Below are positions 1 to 15,312 of a DNA stretch of 64,000 bases, one piece after another. The position numbers were made by a program, and so were the translations under genes. Within the stretch, counting starts at the first letter, position 1; every line of letters starts with the position of its first letter. Origin of the DNA: Hirudinaria manillensis (taxonomy: Eukaryota; Annelida; Clitellata; Hirudinida; Hirudinidae); NCBI GenBank assembly GCA_034509925.1, contig CM067538.1, positions 5,001,778-5,065,777 of the forward strand, written 5' to 3'. Under the pieces are notes generated by a model. The model worked only from the letters and a program-made list of their open reading frames with translations. It made no database searches and was not told the DNA's origin.

Positions 1-366
1 ACATTAAACATTCATGAAAGAAAGACACATTAAAGATTTTAAGCTTCTAAAAGCAAAAAAAAGCAAAAATGCAAAACCTACGAGGACTCCACCTGATCCA
101 AAAAGCATTGAAAGCTCTTAACATAAAAATTAGTTGGTAATATTTTTTTAAATGTATCTTTTTTTTTAAAATGTAATTCTACCAGGTTTTTCCGATCGAT
201 GACAGAACTTCACTTCGTCTGGAGTGCTTCTCCTCACGCCATATTTATTGATTTCAAACATTATTCTATATTAATTATTTCAATTCATTTAACTGAAATG
301 CTGCCTTTGGCAAATATTAAAGTAATGGAACTTTTAAAATGTTGTCTAAAAAATTATTAGTGGATA
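1..366. other. AT-rich intergenic DNA, no gene seen
   Basis: Low-complexity AT-rich sequence with no convincing open frame and no splice-bounded exon. It may be the downstream flank or an intron of a gene lying to the left of the window. Confidence 0.5.
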
Positions 367-709
<343 letters not shown>

Positions 710-2018
710 TTTACAATTAACCCCTAGTCACTTCAAACCAAAGGTTTCCCCTTAAACAAGCTATTTATTTACAATTTATAATAATTTGTATCACGTAAGA
801 AGAAGTTGAGAAGGTAAACATGATATAAATGCACTTGCAATGTCCAACCACGTAGTTTATGTAATAAATTAGCATTTGATTGCACGGATATGTGATAAAC
901 CGTCCGTGACAGGTAATTGAAATATGAAGCCAATATTTTGTTATATACGATCGGATTGTAAGGAACTGATTTTATTTGCGAAAATATTTTTAATTATATT
1001 TATTTTAAAATGTCATATCAAATTTGTAGTCCAAAATTGGAAAAAGCCCTTTTTTTTATAATTAAATTTTTGAGTTCAGTTGTCAATGTTTTGCCGGAAG
1101 TTAAAAGAATAGCAGAGTGATTAAGTGGAGATACTACTTTTCATGTCGAGTATATAGGATTATATCCGATATTATTAAATATTCTGAATTATTAATTGGT
1201 GGTTGGAACAAATTGAAATGGTGGAAGGAGCTTTCATATTTTATTTTGAAAAACTAAAACAAAATGTTAAAAATTAAATCTATTAAAAAGTGAAAAGATT
1301 GAAATAATAGATTAAGTTAAAGAAATAATTTAACTATTACTTTATTATATACATACATATGGCAGTTTACTTTCTAATTGCCTATTTTAAACTTTATGCT
1401 TTTATGGAAGAAGAGGTTTATATGGAGTTTTTAGAAATAAAACTTTACGTAAATTGTTAAATTTTTACTAGATTATAATAATAAATTATTTATTCGTCTA
1501 TATTATTTAATATATTACAACGAATATAATATCCATTGACGAATATATTCTCAATCAGAACAATAATCCAGATGTAATATAATGTACTAATCGTAAGTAA
1601 AAGATAATCATCATCATCATCAACAACGTCGATTGAAGGAAAAATAGCTTTCGCTTTGGAATTTCATTAAAATTTTAATGATATTTCTGGGATTATTCAG
1701 GAAAATACTGCAAAAATTCCGCTTTCTTAAGTCATAACTTTCTCAGTGGGATTATTTAAAACAAAATGAAGTTAAAAACGTGCAAAATAAAATTGTAATC
1801 GTAATGTATAAATTATAAAAATTTAAATAAGTCAAATAATTTTTTCCTTATTCGTTCAAATTTAATACAAAATAATTAACAATTATTCCGTAATAAAGGA
1901 AAAATATGACAACTCAAATGTAGTAACATGTTTACTTTTTCAAGTCATAAACGTCACCATTGATAATCACCATGACGACCATCGTCGTCATCGTCGTCTT
2001 CACACTGTCAGATGCATC
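710..2018. other. AT-rich upstream region, no gene seen
   Basis: No exon-like frame on either strand. Short GAT/ATC runs occur near 1608-1620 and 1972-2000. The stretch is the probable distal upstream region of the receptor guanylyl cyclase gene. Confidence 0.5.
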
Positions 2019-2050
2019 CACGTGACCACGTGAGTAGAACTGAATATAAG
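2019..2050 (+). promoter_or_regulatory. Tandem E-boxes and TATA-like element upstream of the guanylyl cyclase gene
   Basis: Two CACGTG E-boxes lie at 2019-2024 and 2027-2032, only two bases apart. A TATAAG element follows at 2045-2050. The start codon is at 2463, and a good 3' splice site (tttcag, ending near 2453) lies just before it. I infer that a short non-coding first exon begins around 2075 and is spliced to the first coding exon. Confidence 0.4.
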
Positions 2051-2236
2051 AGCATCCACTTGATCTGCTTTATGGCCAGGGTTCAGGCTAAGTACAATCC
2101 CTGATCTTCGATACCTCATTTTCTTAAAAATAAAAAAGTAGAAACAATTTAACTCTCTCTTGGGGGAGAGAGAGTGAGGTGTTCTACGAAATGTATTCCC
2201 GTTAAAGGTAATGATGGTACAATAATGACAACAACA

Positions 2237-2356
<120 letters not shown>

Positions 2357-2462
2357 TCAACAGCAAGGATAAAAACACTAATGCTAGTAATAAAAATCGC
2401 CGTTCAAAGGTCCGAATGATTGCTTTAGAATTATCCATGATTTCGTCTTTCAGGTCGGAAAC

Positions 2463-3279
2463 ATGTGTTCGTCTCTTATTGGCTGCTTAGTGGCGACTGT
2501 CTTGATAATGATGGCGGAAGCACTGTATTTGACAAACACCAGCATCGTCATCGGTCTGGTGGCCCCGATGTCAGGGGACTTTGGTTTCGAAAGGACAGCT
2601 TCAGCGGCCACGATTGCCCTCGGCCATGCCAGGGAGCAAGGGCTTTTGAAGGATTACAATGTCAGGTAAGCTGGATTCTACAGTTGGTGGAATATATTTT
2701 TTCATATGTGACTTTTATCAAGTTTAACGTATTTTTAGTAAGTTCAAAGTTACGACATCAATTCTAATCAATACCATGCCTAAATAAGAAATATTACCTT
2801 GAAATAATTATTAATTATATTAAATACATTACGTTACGTCATTACGTTCATGATGTTATCGCATCGTGTAACCATCGTGTAACCAATTAATTACACTGTT
2901 ATTTTTGAAATAGCTAATGTCACTTAAATATCTTAAGCTTTTGTTTGTCTTGCGTTGATGGACATGCGTTGTATGTGTGCTTTACTTATCATCGAGATTC
3001 GTTTATTTATCCCCCGCAAAAAAAATCTTTTTCACGTTCCTTTTGCATGGTTTAAAAATGTTTTCAATGCTGGAAATAAATCCTGTCAGTTCCATGTTTG
3101 CAACCTTCCTGAACGTTTAAATAAACTTTACAAATCTACAGATTAAAACATTTAATAAACAAACTTTAGACACAAAAATAAATTAAATCAAACAATCAAA
3201 AATAATGACGTTAATGATTGCAAAGCAAAAAAAGATAAAGAACCAATTTAATAGATATAATTGCTTTTGGGCTAATAAC

Positions 3280-3374
<95 letters not shown>

Positions 3375-3388
3375 TAATAATAATAATA

Positions 3389-3430
<42 letters not shown>

Positions 3431-3784
3431 TAATAATAATAAATATACGGAGTAGCGATTTGAACGTGCCAAAGCCGTTTCAGTTGTTTCAATAGTTGGG
3501 TGTCCGTTGACAGCCTTCCGCCATTAATCGTAATGAAAACGTCCTGCGAAGCCAATGTATTGTCAACAAATCATTGCTTGAAATGACATTCGATTGCCGC
3601 TCGTCAAGAATGTCATCGATGCGTGTCCATACCCCCCCCCCACCACCCACTCTCCCATCCCCATTGGATTTGTCCCTGGATTGGTTTTTTTTTGTACAAA
3701 GTCCTTGTTGTTTTGCGCGTGCGCGTGGAAGTTCGTTAATCGAAGCTGAGGGAAAGCAATTAGAGAGGAATTATTATCTCACAC

Positions 3785-3871
<87 letters not shown>

Positions 3872-5823
3872 CATCATCATCATCATCAACACCATCATCA
3901 TTGTTAGCAAAGGTTTTATTTCGTGTTCGTCACGTCGCGGTTTGAGTTGCACCGAAGTATAAAAGATTTACGGAGATTAGAACAGTGGTTGTTGTTGGTC
4001 TTTCAAAGAGCTGTCGAAAAGGCGAGATTGAGTCATTCAATCAGAGTTAATACTCTTGTTGCTGGATGTTGAACATCGTTGTTCCAGTTGCTCCGTGTCG
4101 TTGCCTTTGTGTTGTTGTGGTTGTTGTTGAAGCAGCATCTGATGCTGTTGATGTTGTTGTTGCAGTGTGATATTCAGGGACGACAAGTGTAACGGAAAGG
4201 AAGCTCTGGGGGTGACCGCTGAACTCCACTACGTGTACCAAGTGAACGTCTTCATTGGACTGCCGTGTTCAGAAGGTCAGTCGGTTCGTTGTCAGTTCTG
4301 ATGTATTTCTAGGTCCACCGGAAGTGCTTCTGAGTTCATGAATTCGTTTTAAGAGGAAATGATTAAATTAATGTCGTTTGTTTTATGACCAAACTTGTTA
4401 AAGAGATTGTGTATGTTATTTTTAAAAATAATGGTCACATGTAGTAATAATGACTTTATTATTACTTTATTTATGGTTCTAAGATTCATTATTTTTAATT
4501 AATCGTATCACAGGCATTAAACTAATTTTTAATGGACTGAATTGTTAATTTTACATTAATTATGTTGATTAACACCTTAGTTGCCGGGGGAGGGCTGGTT
4601 GTGACTGGGGGGAATGTGATTAAATTTAAAATGAATTTTTTTTTGTCGAGGTGTAAATTATTGGATGATCCAAGGTTATTTTATGAAAGGATTATTATTC
4701 GGTCCACAATATATATATATTACATATATAAATATATTTATTTATTTCGAATTTTTTTTTATCCGAGATTGGTTTCGTTCGTCCATCCGTCGGTCGGTCC
4801 ATCCATCCAATTTTCTATTCTATGTTCTTTGAATTAAAAATAATGGCATTACTTGAATGACTTTAAGAAAGAAATGTGCGCCATTTTCAGTTCGAACCAA
4901 AACTATTCATAATTTGTGAAATTACCACACAAATCCTTCACAATGCTCGGTCATAACACAGAAATAACCTTATGTCAACGTTATTCATTTTATATTAAAT
5001 GTCAATTTTGATAGAATATCAATTGTAATTACAAAGTTAAAACGCAATTGAAGTCTCAAAGAAACTTATAAAGAACGTATGTCTCCACGGTCGGTTAATG
5101 GAGTCGCTGATGCATGATTTTTCATTTAAAAAGGAGAAATAATTTCAGAATTAGAATTTATTTTTTTATCGAAATAAAGATTTTAAAGTCAGAAAATTAA
5201 CGTTTTCTATTTTATACCTAATTTTAGGAATCTGTTTTTAAACGAGACACAATTTTAAACTTCAAACGAACAAAGCACGCCATAATAACTTTTGAAGTAT
5301 TTTTAAGCAATTTATTTCATTTTATTTTGATTTTTAAAATAAATAATTGGTCATATTAAATTTAAATTGTTTTTATAAACTTTAAGGCAACGACTTTAAC
5401 ATATCCAATCATATGAACACATTGTTTTTTTTATGAAATTGCTTTCTTAAAATTTATTTTTACTATAATTATCATAATTTTACATAAATCCTTCTTATCC
5501 TATTAAACAATATTGACGGATATTATGTTATTATTTATTAGTTAATATAATTATTAGCAAAATGTTTCTACAATACTTTTATCAACTTAAACATTCATTG
5601 TTAACTGCCCACAATAAGTTTTATTTGTGATTTGTGGTTTTAAAATAAAATAAATAAATAATAATAAATAAATAAATAAATTATATAAAAAATATTTATA
5701 TAAAGACTTCTTTTTTTTTATTCAGGATAATAGTCATTTATCTCAATTTATTATTCCAATATCTGCATATCGTAAATAAGAATTCGATAGCAAAAAAAAG
5801 CCCAGCATGGCATCACCAACCAA

Positions 5824-5868
<45 letters not shown>

Positions 5869-8800
5869 CAAAATTCTACAAAATAGCTGCAGTTGATGCT
5901 GCCAAGTTGGTCAGCTTTTGGAACACCCCTTGGATAGCTTATGCCTCCGCTGAGCCTTCACTTGGAGACGTGAACTTATACACCACCCTGGTCAGACTAT
6001 TCAGTCCCTACGATAGGCTGGGAAATGCTCTCGTCAAAGTCCTTAATTTCTTGAAGGTCTGCCTCATTTGTGTTATTTTTAACGTTCGTTCATTTTATTA
6101 ATTAAAGTAACAATTGAAATTAATTCTAAATGCACTCAAATACAAAAATCAAGGAAGAAAGGAAAATTAATCAATCACATTTTAACCCTTCGTGGTTCAT
6201 AATTTTAAAAATTTTTTGCAATCAAGTCCTTGTAACTTAAACCTTCAGCATCAGTTGCTTCTCTTGTTTAATAATTTAACAATTATTTTGAAGACAAAAT
6301 TATTGTTTTTAATTAACAATAACAAGCTATTTAGCAGGAATAATGATTTAATTTTTAATTTAATTGAAACTTAAACCGAATTATTACAGTGGCAGAAAAT
6401 GGCCATATTCTTCAGCGAAACAGGCGAATGTTCTTCGTCCATGATGGCAATCAAAGCAGTTTTGAATCGATGCAACATCCAACTTCGATACTTGAATTCC
6501 TTGAAACCGATTGATGTCAACGAGTCTTCAGTCGAAAGGATCTTCCTTGAAATGCGAACCAAAGCCAGGAGTGAGGATTGTTGCTCGGCAGAGCGTGTTT
6601 TTTTTTCTTCTTAATTACAGAAAATCAACCACTGATTCTGAGTTTTGTGTTTTAAGTTGTTTTTACAAGTTTACAAGTTCCTTGCAGTTGCATCAGTTGA
6701 AATTGTTTTAGTTTGACTGGATTTTATGTAGTAATTAATGCGATAATCAAGTTAACGTGTTCATTTCGCTGAAATAGAATGATAGTTGTGAAAAATGTAT
6801 AAATATTTATATTGAAATTTATTTATTTATTTAAAATTTGTAGTTGTTTAAATCACTTAGTAGTTCTATTTTCACCAATTACTTCCGAATAAATTTCATA
6901 TTTCACAATAATAGCGATAAAATCCATTTTCAATTTCTTACAATTGCCTACCGTGCATGCATACGAAATGTTGTCCGCAAATATAGTGAACATGCATTAA
7001 ATGAATTTCCAAACTGTAAAATATCAATAAACCCAAATCCAGTTATCCTCTTGTGCGGAGACTCGAAATTCATTGCAAAGTCGTTCACTGTTGCCACAAA
7101 TCTCAACATGGTGTCGGGTGAATATTTCTTCATCATCGCCAGTCAGCTACCACCCAAAGATGTCCAAAACCCCTGGAAGGAGTACAGCACCAGCGAGTAC
7201 CCGTTGACCTCAAAGATGTTTCGACACGTCATTCAGGTGAATGCTACACACTCTCGTTTTGAAGTGTTTTCTTTTTTTGTCTTTTATTGAAAATTATTGT
7301 TTTCAAGTTTTATTGAAGCATTGAAATTTTCTTAAGAAAAATATAAATTTAAAAACAATTTACAGGACTTAAATCGAAATTATTTGTTTCTATAAGTGTT
7401 TTATTAAATTTATTTTATTTAGTTTATTAATTATTTATTTATTTATTTATTATTATATTTAGAATTTTATTAAAATTCAGTTGAAATGCAATAAATAAGG
7501 AAACAGAAAGTGCAAAAATATCTCGAGGGTCAGTCTGGTAACCTAAGCACAGGCTTTCTTAAGACCGACTCTTTCTTGAATAAAATATATTTTTAATCTT
7601 AAAATATATAAAAAATATTTTTTTAAATCTTAAAATGTTTTAAATATTTATTTGTATAATTTATTAATTTAAAATTTTGATTTATATTAGTCTCCTTGTA
7701 TTTTATCTATAGTAGTTTGTCGAAGTAATTTTAAAAATAAAATCCAAAATAAATATTATCTTTTATAAAATCTTTAATTTTAAAATCGGAATTATTTTAT
7801 TATTTATTTCATTTTACATATAAAATGTTTACAATAAATAAATTTTACTTTACAATAAATTAATTTTTAAATAAAAGAAAATTAATAATATCTGACTCCA
7901 CAGCTTTCCATAGACTTGATGGAAACCTACAACAACAGAAGTCAATTGTTGCTGGAAGAAATCCCAAAAAAACTTGCAGAACCTCCTTGGAATTATAACG
8001 CATCTCTCCTCAATAACATCACCGTCGGTTCAGTTTGTCCATTTTTACAGATTTAAATTTATATTAATATTTAATACTTATTTATTTATAAAAAAATGGT
8101 TGTAATAAACAGCGACGTAATTACAATTACAAAGAAATAATCAAATATTTCAAAGTAATAGAAAAATATTATGAGAAATATATTTTATAAATATATATTA
8201 TAAATATATAGAGAAAATTAAAATATGTTATCGAAATGTTCTACATTTAGTTTGCAATGAAATGCTCACGGGGGATTTTGCAAATTTCTTCTCTAATTTG
8301 AAAAATAAACATTTTCATAAATATAAATAAATTGCGGGAGATTTTAAAATGCACTTATTAACATTAAGAGGTTCGTTAGTGTAAATTAAGCAGAGATGAA
8401 GGAAAATCTGGTCGCTTAAGAAAATGTTTGAATCCTTTAAATCTTTAAAATCTCCAAAATGGCGCTACATAAATTGGTCGTTTCCATTTTCATCGTTCTG
8501 TGGTTTTCCCAGGGGAGCATATACGCCCTCTACCTATACGATGCTGTCTACCTTTATGCTCTATTCGCTGACAAACTTGCCTCGACCAAGAACCTGGATA
8601 ACGGGTCGGCATTCCTGGACTATGGAAGGAATTTCTCTTTCGAAGATAGTTGGTTTCAGTTTCATTATCAAGATTTTGAAAAGGATGTGCATAGCTTTTT
8701 TTTTAATATTTTAAAAGTATTTTTTAATGTTTTTTTTTAATATTTTTAACACCATGTCGAATAATTGCGCGAGCGACATTGTGAGGAAATCCACTTAATG

Positions 8801-11800
8801 AAACAAATAAAATGAAAACTTAGGAATATCACCGAGAACAGACTTAGGTTACTTTCGTTTCAAAAATTGTTAGAAAATAAAAATTTTTACGAGAGAAGAT
8901 GCTTCTCTGAAAAAAAAATCATGGAAAAAATCCACATAATTTACATTTGATAGCCTTACTATGCAGATAATCCGCATTTTATCGAAGGTGAGTATTTTTA
9001 ACTTGTTATTTCTAACTTATTTCTCAAATTCTCTCGACATCCGTGATGTCCTCCATTTTAATTTTTCCACAATTGGAGCAGAAATGTCCGGCAGAATCGT
9101 CATAGATTACAAGTCGGACAGAATAGAAAACTACATGGCCTGGTACTTTCCGGTCGGGAGTAAGGAATTCAAGAAGTTCCTTCGAATTCCGATGACGAAA
9201 GCGGCTGCGATTCCGATTGATGTTGATCCGTGCGCTGATTCCGTTGTGAGAAACTTGACAGTTGTTTTATTAATATTATAATATAACTACAACATAAATA
9301 TTACAACTTTTCTATTAATATTAATATTAACGTTTAATTAAACATCAATGAAGTTTCTTTATAAGAATAGTTTGCTTAAAATCAATTAAAATATAATCTT
9401 TAAAATACATTTTTAAATTAAATGATAAAAGTGAATAAATCATCAACAGACTTTAAAAACATAAATACATTAATGCACACGTGTACGCATCTGTTTCATG
9501 GATTCAGGAGGATTGGGATGGGGGGTAGGATGATGGACAGATGGATGGATGGGTGGATTGGTGCCTGAATTGACGAGTGCTGGATAAGTGACTAAACAAC
9601 TTATAAACAATCTAGCTGGATAGATGGATAAATTAATGGATGGATGGATGGATGGATGAATGGGTGGATTGTTGGATGGATGGATGGATGGATGGATGAA
9701 TGGGTGGATTGTTGGATGGATGGATGGTTGGATGGATGGGTTGATGAATGGATGGATCGGTTCAAAGAAAGAAAAATCCCTTTTAACTTTCGAGTTTCGT
9801 TTCCATGGAAAACGTGAGCAAAGCAATGATGTCTGATTTAAGAATTCATTACCAACCGTTGGTCAACCAAGATTGTGTCGTTGTGCTCGTTGCGTGACTT
9901 CAGCTGTGACCCGAGGACCCTTGAAGGATTAGGAGCTTAAATTTGGAGTCTCGATTTGACCTGGTCACCTCAATTACAGAGAACAAATGCCTTCAATAAC
10001 ACCAATAATTATTATCAATATTATAATAAATTATATACAATTAGTAATAATTATATAATCTGTTGTCAAATTAATAATAATTAATAACAAATCATATAAT
10101 AATAATATTATTATTAAATTATTTTTATTAACTTATATTGTAGAAAATTACAGATTTGTTTATAGATTATAATTAATTAATAATTGCTGCTATAATTATT
10201 GTCACTCCTGAGAATCAATTCGACCAGGATACCATGCTGGTTGGCAACATATCTCTCGTCAATTTCCCCTCCGATACTCCTGTTTGTGGGTTTGAAAATG
10301 AGATGTGCCACCAGGCATCGACGGGTATTAAAATATTATTTTATGAAACTTTTACATTTCAGAATCCGCTGGTCTGATATTATAATAAAATCATTTTAAT
10401 TAAATTGAACTGATGTTTGTAAATTGATATTATGCTGCGTGATTATTTATCGCTATTATACTTTTTATTATTATCATCATCGTCGTGATCGTCGTCGTCG
10501 TACCTATCACGGTCATAAATATAATTTAAAAAATTATAGCTGATTTTTTTTCCGTACAGATACAAACAGCATTTTGATCTCGGTGGTCTTGACACTGGTT
10601 GTACTCATTCTATGTTGTACTGTTCTCTTCAACACTTACAGGTTGCAATGGAATTCATACTTTGTTTAAATTAAACAGTAACACCACGTTGGGCCTTCAA
10701 TTTGCTGATTGGCGGAATTAATATTAATAGAGCATTACTTTAGATTTATTTAACGTGACGTTCCACTGTTGTTGTTGTCGTCGTCGTTGGTGTAGTTGTT
10801 GTTTTGACGTCGTCGTCGTTTGTTGTTGCTATTGTTAATAAAGCTTAAGAATAATGAATTGCCAAAAGGAGAAAGAGGTACGAGAAGGAGGTGTTCATGA
10901 TGAGATGGAAGGTCAAATACGAGGACATCCACGTCATTAACAGGTCCAAACTCAGTCAATCAACTATTTGGAAGGTTTGCATCGTTAATTTTTTCATATC
11001 TTCAAATTTCAAATTAAAATGAGCAAGAGATTGTTCTCTTCAAATATGAATTTAGAAATAATTATTTAAATAATAATTTTTAATGTTTAATAATTTAATT
11101 TTTAATAAGAGTTTTAAAAAATAATTTCTAAAACAAATCTAGGGTACTGACGCGGAAGCGTTTGCCATGCAGAAGATGGCAAACGTCCTTATTGGTCAGT
11201 ACAAGGGGGTCAATGCGGTCATAAAACAACTCCATGCCTCACAAATTGTACTTACAAGAGAAGACCTACTTCAGCTCAAATCTGTAATGAACAGTTGTTG
11301 TTATTATTCTTTTATTTTTAATAAAATGTTTTAAAATGAAATTATTATATTATATTAATAATATTAATAACATATTATTATGTAAATAATATATTCTAAT
11401 AATATGTTATTATATAAATAATATATTCTTAATAAAATGTATTAGATTGAAGTTTTTTAAATCGTTTATTTCGTATATTATGCAAATAATATATTAACAT
11501 ATTAAATATAAATATTTTAAATTATTTTCTCCTCGTTTATCTTAAAAAGACGAAAATACAAAGTTTGAATAATAAAACAAAATTTTTAACTTAACGCTTA
11601 AATAATTACACTTGACATTGAAATGTTTTTGCGCCATTTTCCTTTTGTTTATTTTAAAATCCTGAGAAATAAATTCCCAGGGGCTTCTTGAATTCTTTCG
11701 AATTGATTTCTTTTTTTTTCTTCCGTTTTTTTCTTTCTCCGTAAATAAATTTTGAAGCGGATGTTCCACGATGAAATGATAGAAAGAAGGATAGAATGCC

Positions 11801-12828
11801 ATCTGAAGATGATACTATTAATATTATAAATTAACCATAAAACGTAATAATAATAATAATAATAATAATAGTAATAATAATAATAGTAATAATAGTAATA
11901 ATAATAATAATAGTAATAATAATAATAGTAATAATAATAATAATAATAATATACTTGGTTTGGATTAACATTTGAGCAATATCAACATATTAATATATTA
12001 TGTATTAATATTATCTTATTATCATCATAAATTAATTATGTAATAATAATAATATATTTGGTTCATATTGACATATTTGGTATTTTGATGTATTTTAAAG
12101 AAAAATAATTTTAATATATTTTTTCCTTTGTTGCTAGTGAAAACACTTTGTTTGATAATAATTTTATGTTTATAACATCACACATGAACTTATATTCTGA
12201 ATTGATAATTCAACATATTCCTGTGTAATTGTAATTTATGATTACAAATTAAGAAATTACTCTCAGATGAAGGATTTGAGTTGCGAAAACTTGAATCAGT
12301 TTATCGGCCTTTGCCTCGATCCTGACAAGGTGTGCATACTAACCGTGTTCTGTTCACGTGGATCACTACAGGTTTACATGTCCTTTTGGGTTTTAATTAA
12401 TTAAATTATTTATTTATTTATTCATTTATTTTAAAGGAATGTCATAACATGCAATAATGTCTCAGCTGGAATTGTAAATATTCCTCAGTTGAATGTTCCG
12501 GTCAGGATTAATCGCAAAATTAATAATTAAAAATTGAAAATATTTTTTGCTTTTTAAATAAATGTTTAAAAACAAAGCTCCAACTTTTAACCAGGACATT
12601 CTTGGTGACGATTTGGTAAAACTTGATGACAATTTCAAACTGTCATTCATAGGAGACATACTCAAGGTTGGAATTCCATTGCTGATGATGATAATGATGG
12701 TTGCATAGGAAGTGATGATGATGATGATGATAATGATGATGATAATGATAATGATGTGGATGACGACGGTGACGATGCTCACAATGGTTATAGAGATGAC
12801 GACGAGGAGAAGAAGGAAGACAGAAACA

Positions 12829-12864
<36 letters not shown>

Positions 12865-15259
12865 AATTCCAGGGCATGGAATACCTCCACAAATCTTCAA
12901 TAAAACATCACGGAAGGTTCAAGAGTTCGAATGTTCTGATCGATGGAAAGTGGATCGTGAAGATCACAGACTGGGGTCTGGAACACCTCAGGGGCAGGGA
13001 ATATGAAACGGAAAATCAAACTTTTACGGGTACTTTTTTAAAAATTCGATTAAATTCAGAAGATAATCTGTCATATATACATCCTATATATGTATTGCCT
13101 TAAAGTGCTTCTTGAATTCAAACCAAAATTTCTTGAATTAATGCATCTAATGAAACTGAAGTTAATTTAAGATTTCATCTTTTAAGATTTAGGTTGCGCA
13201 GATTAAAAGACATTACGATGCATTTTACAAAATTACAAATTCAGCTCTTTTGTGGACCGCCCCTGAAATTCTGAGACAAGTCCTGACTGAATCCTCAGCA
13301 TTTCCCGCTGAATGGGTTGGAACTCAGAAGGGGGATGTCTATAGTTTTGCAATAATTCTCCACGAAATCATTTTCAGGAGGGGAACATTTTATACGGATC
13401 CCCAGCTGTTCGTGAAGCCCAAAAGTAAGTTTTCGATGATAAAACAAGTTGAAGTTGAATTTTGAGTTTCTTGTTTTTGTTCGTTTATGGTTTTATTTTT
13501 TTTTAAATTTTTATTTTAAAAAATGTTTTAGTCCGCAAAAAGAATTTTTATTTTTTAGAAATTTACAGCGGTTTTTAAATTTTCTTTTGCAAGTTATGCC
13601 TGTTGCTAATACTGTCATGAATCAAATTTATTGAAAGTAATTCGTTATTTTAGGAACTTAGCGTCTCCCAGCATCTTTTCGTTAAACTTCAGAAATGAAA
13701 TTTTAGAATTGTGAATTAAAATTAGAATTAATTCGAAAAAACAACAAAAAATAAACGTTTACAGGATAAATCGTCCTAAATCAAATTCCGTTAGAAGTAG
13801 AGACCAATGTATTTGTTTATTTCCGTCATTTGATTTAACATGAATTTATTTATTTTTTTTGTATTTCTCACAATTTCAGGGTATCGGTATATATACTATA
13901 TAATATTGCAATTATTTTAAAATATAATTCTTTTCTAAGTTTTTTCTCAGAAGTAAATGAACAATGAATTAACATTTCACAGCGATTGTCATGCGTGTCA
14001 GGGCTGGTGAGTGTCCCAGTTTCAGACCGTTGACTGAAATTGACCAGGAAAACGACGTCAACCTGTTGGCCATGATGGGGGAATGTTGGGACGAAAACCC
14101 ATCCAAGAGGCCCGACTTTATCAGCTTGAAAAATAAATTTTCGTCCCTTTACAAATCCAAGTACCTGTCACTTGATGGAGACTTTTCTATTACGGCTTTG
14201 ATGATATCGTTTATTCTAAATTAGACCAATGCATACTTTTTTACTTAAAGTAATAATGTTAATAATACTAAATAAATGTAACTGCGTAATAATATAATAT
14301 TTGTAATAATTAATTTGTAATAAATATATTATTATGTTATAATTATGTTAGTATTACAATTTGGATCAATTATAATTGGTAATTCCTCTATCAAAACAAA
14401 TTATAATATAACATTTATAATTATTGCCTTGCTTACAAATTACTATCATAATAATGTTACATTCACACAGAAATCTAAACCTGATCGACAACATGCTGAA
14501 GATGATGGAAAATTATTCCAACAACTTGGAAGTTTTGGTTGAAGAAAGGACAATCCAATTGCTTGAAGAGAAGAAAAAGACAGACAGACTTTTGTACAGC
14601 ATGATGCCAGTGTACGACCACTACAACTATTTCTGTTGTTATTATTAAGAGTTTATTAGAATTCACTTTGATATGTTAATTCCTTTTATAATTCTTTTTT
14701 AAGTTAAGTCTTAAATTATTAAATAGTTTTTGTCTCTATAACTCCATATCTGTCGCAATTCAGTATAACTTTTTCAAACCTAGCACAAAATACAAATACA
14801 CCTAAGACTTATTTTCTTACAGATGCTTGATCGATGATTGATTGAAAGCAATTGATAGATTAATGACAGATATTCTCGTGAATGTTTCTTATTTTTAACT
14901 GATTTTCTTTCATTTCCACATTAAGGAGCGTAGCTGACAGACTGAAAGCCGGAATGAAAGTCGATCCAATTTCCTACTCTGAAGTTTCAATCTACTTTTC
15001 CGACATCGTTTCCTTCACGACGATGGCCGCTCAGAGTTCACCCCTCCAAGTGGTTGACCTGCTCAATGACCTTTACATCATGTTCGATGACATCATCAAG
15101 ACGTTTGCCGTCTATAAAGTAACTTATTTTAACTATTGTTATTATTAATAATATTAGTATAAGTATTATTATTGTTATTATTTATTATTATTTAATTTAT
15201 TATTTTCATTGAATAAAGAATGTATTTACGTTTAAAAATTAATATTACAAGTATTATTA

Positions 15260-15312
<53 letters not shown>

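Noticed and set aside
9470-9826. Reverse-strand His/Pro-rich frame with PSIHPSIHP repeats
   Set aside because: Translation of the GGAT minisatellite, inside a guanylyl cyclase intron.
12643-12903. Histidine-rich and methionine-rich frames
   Set aside because: Produced by the GAT microsatellite in a guanylyl cyclase intron.
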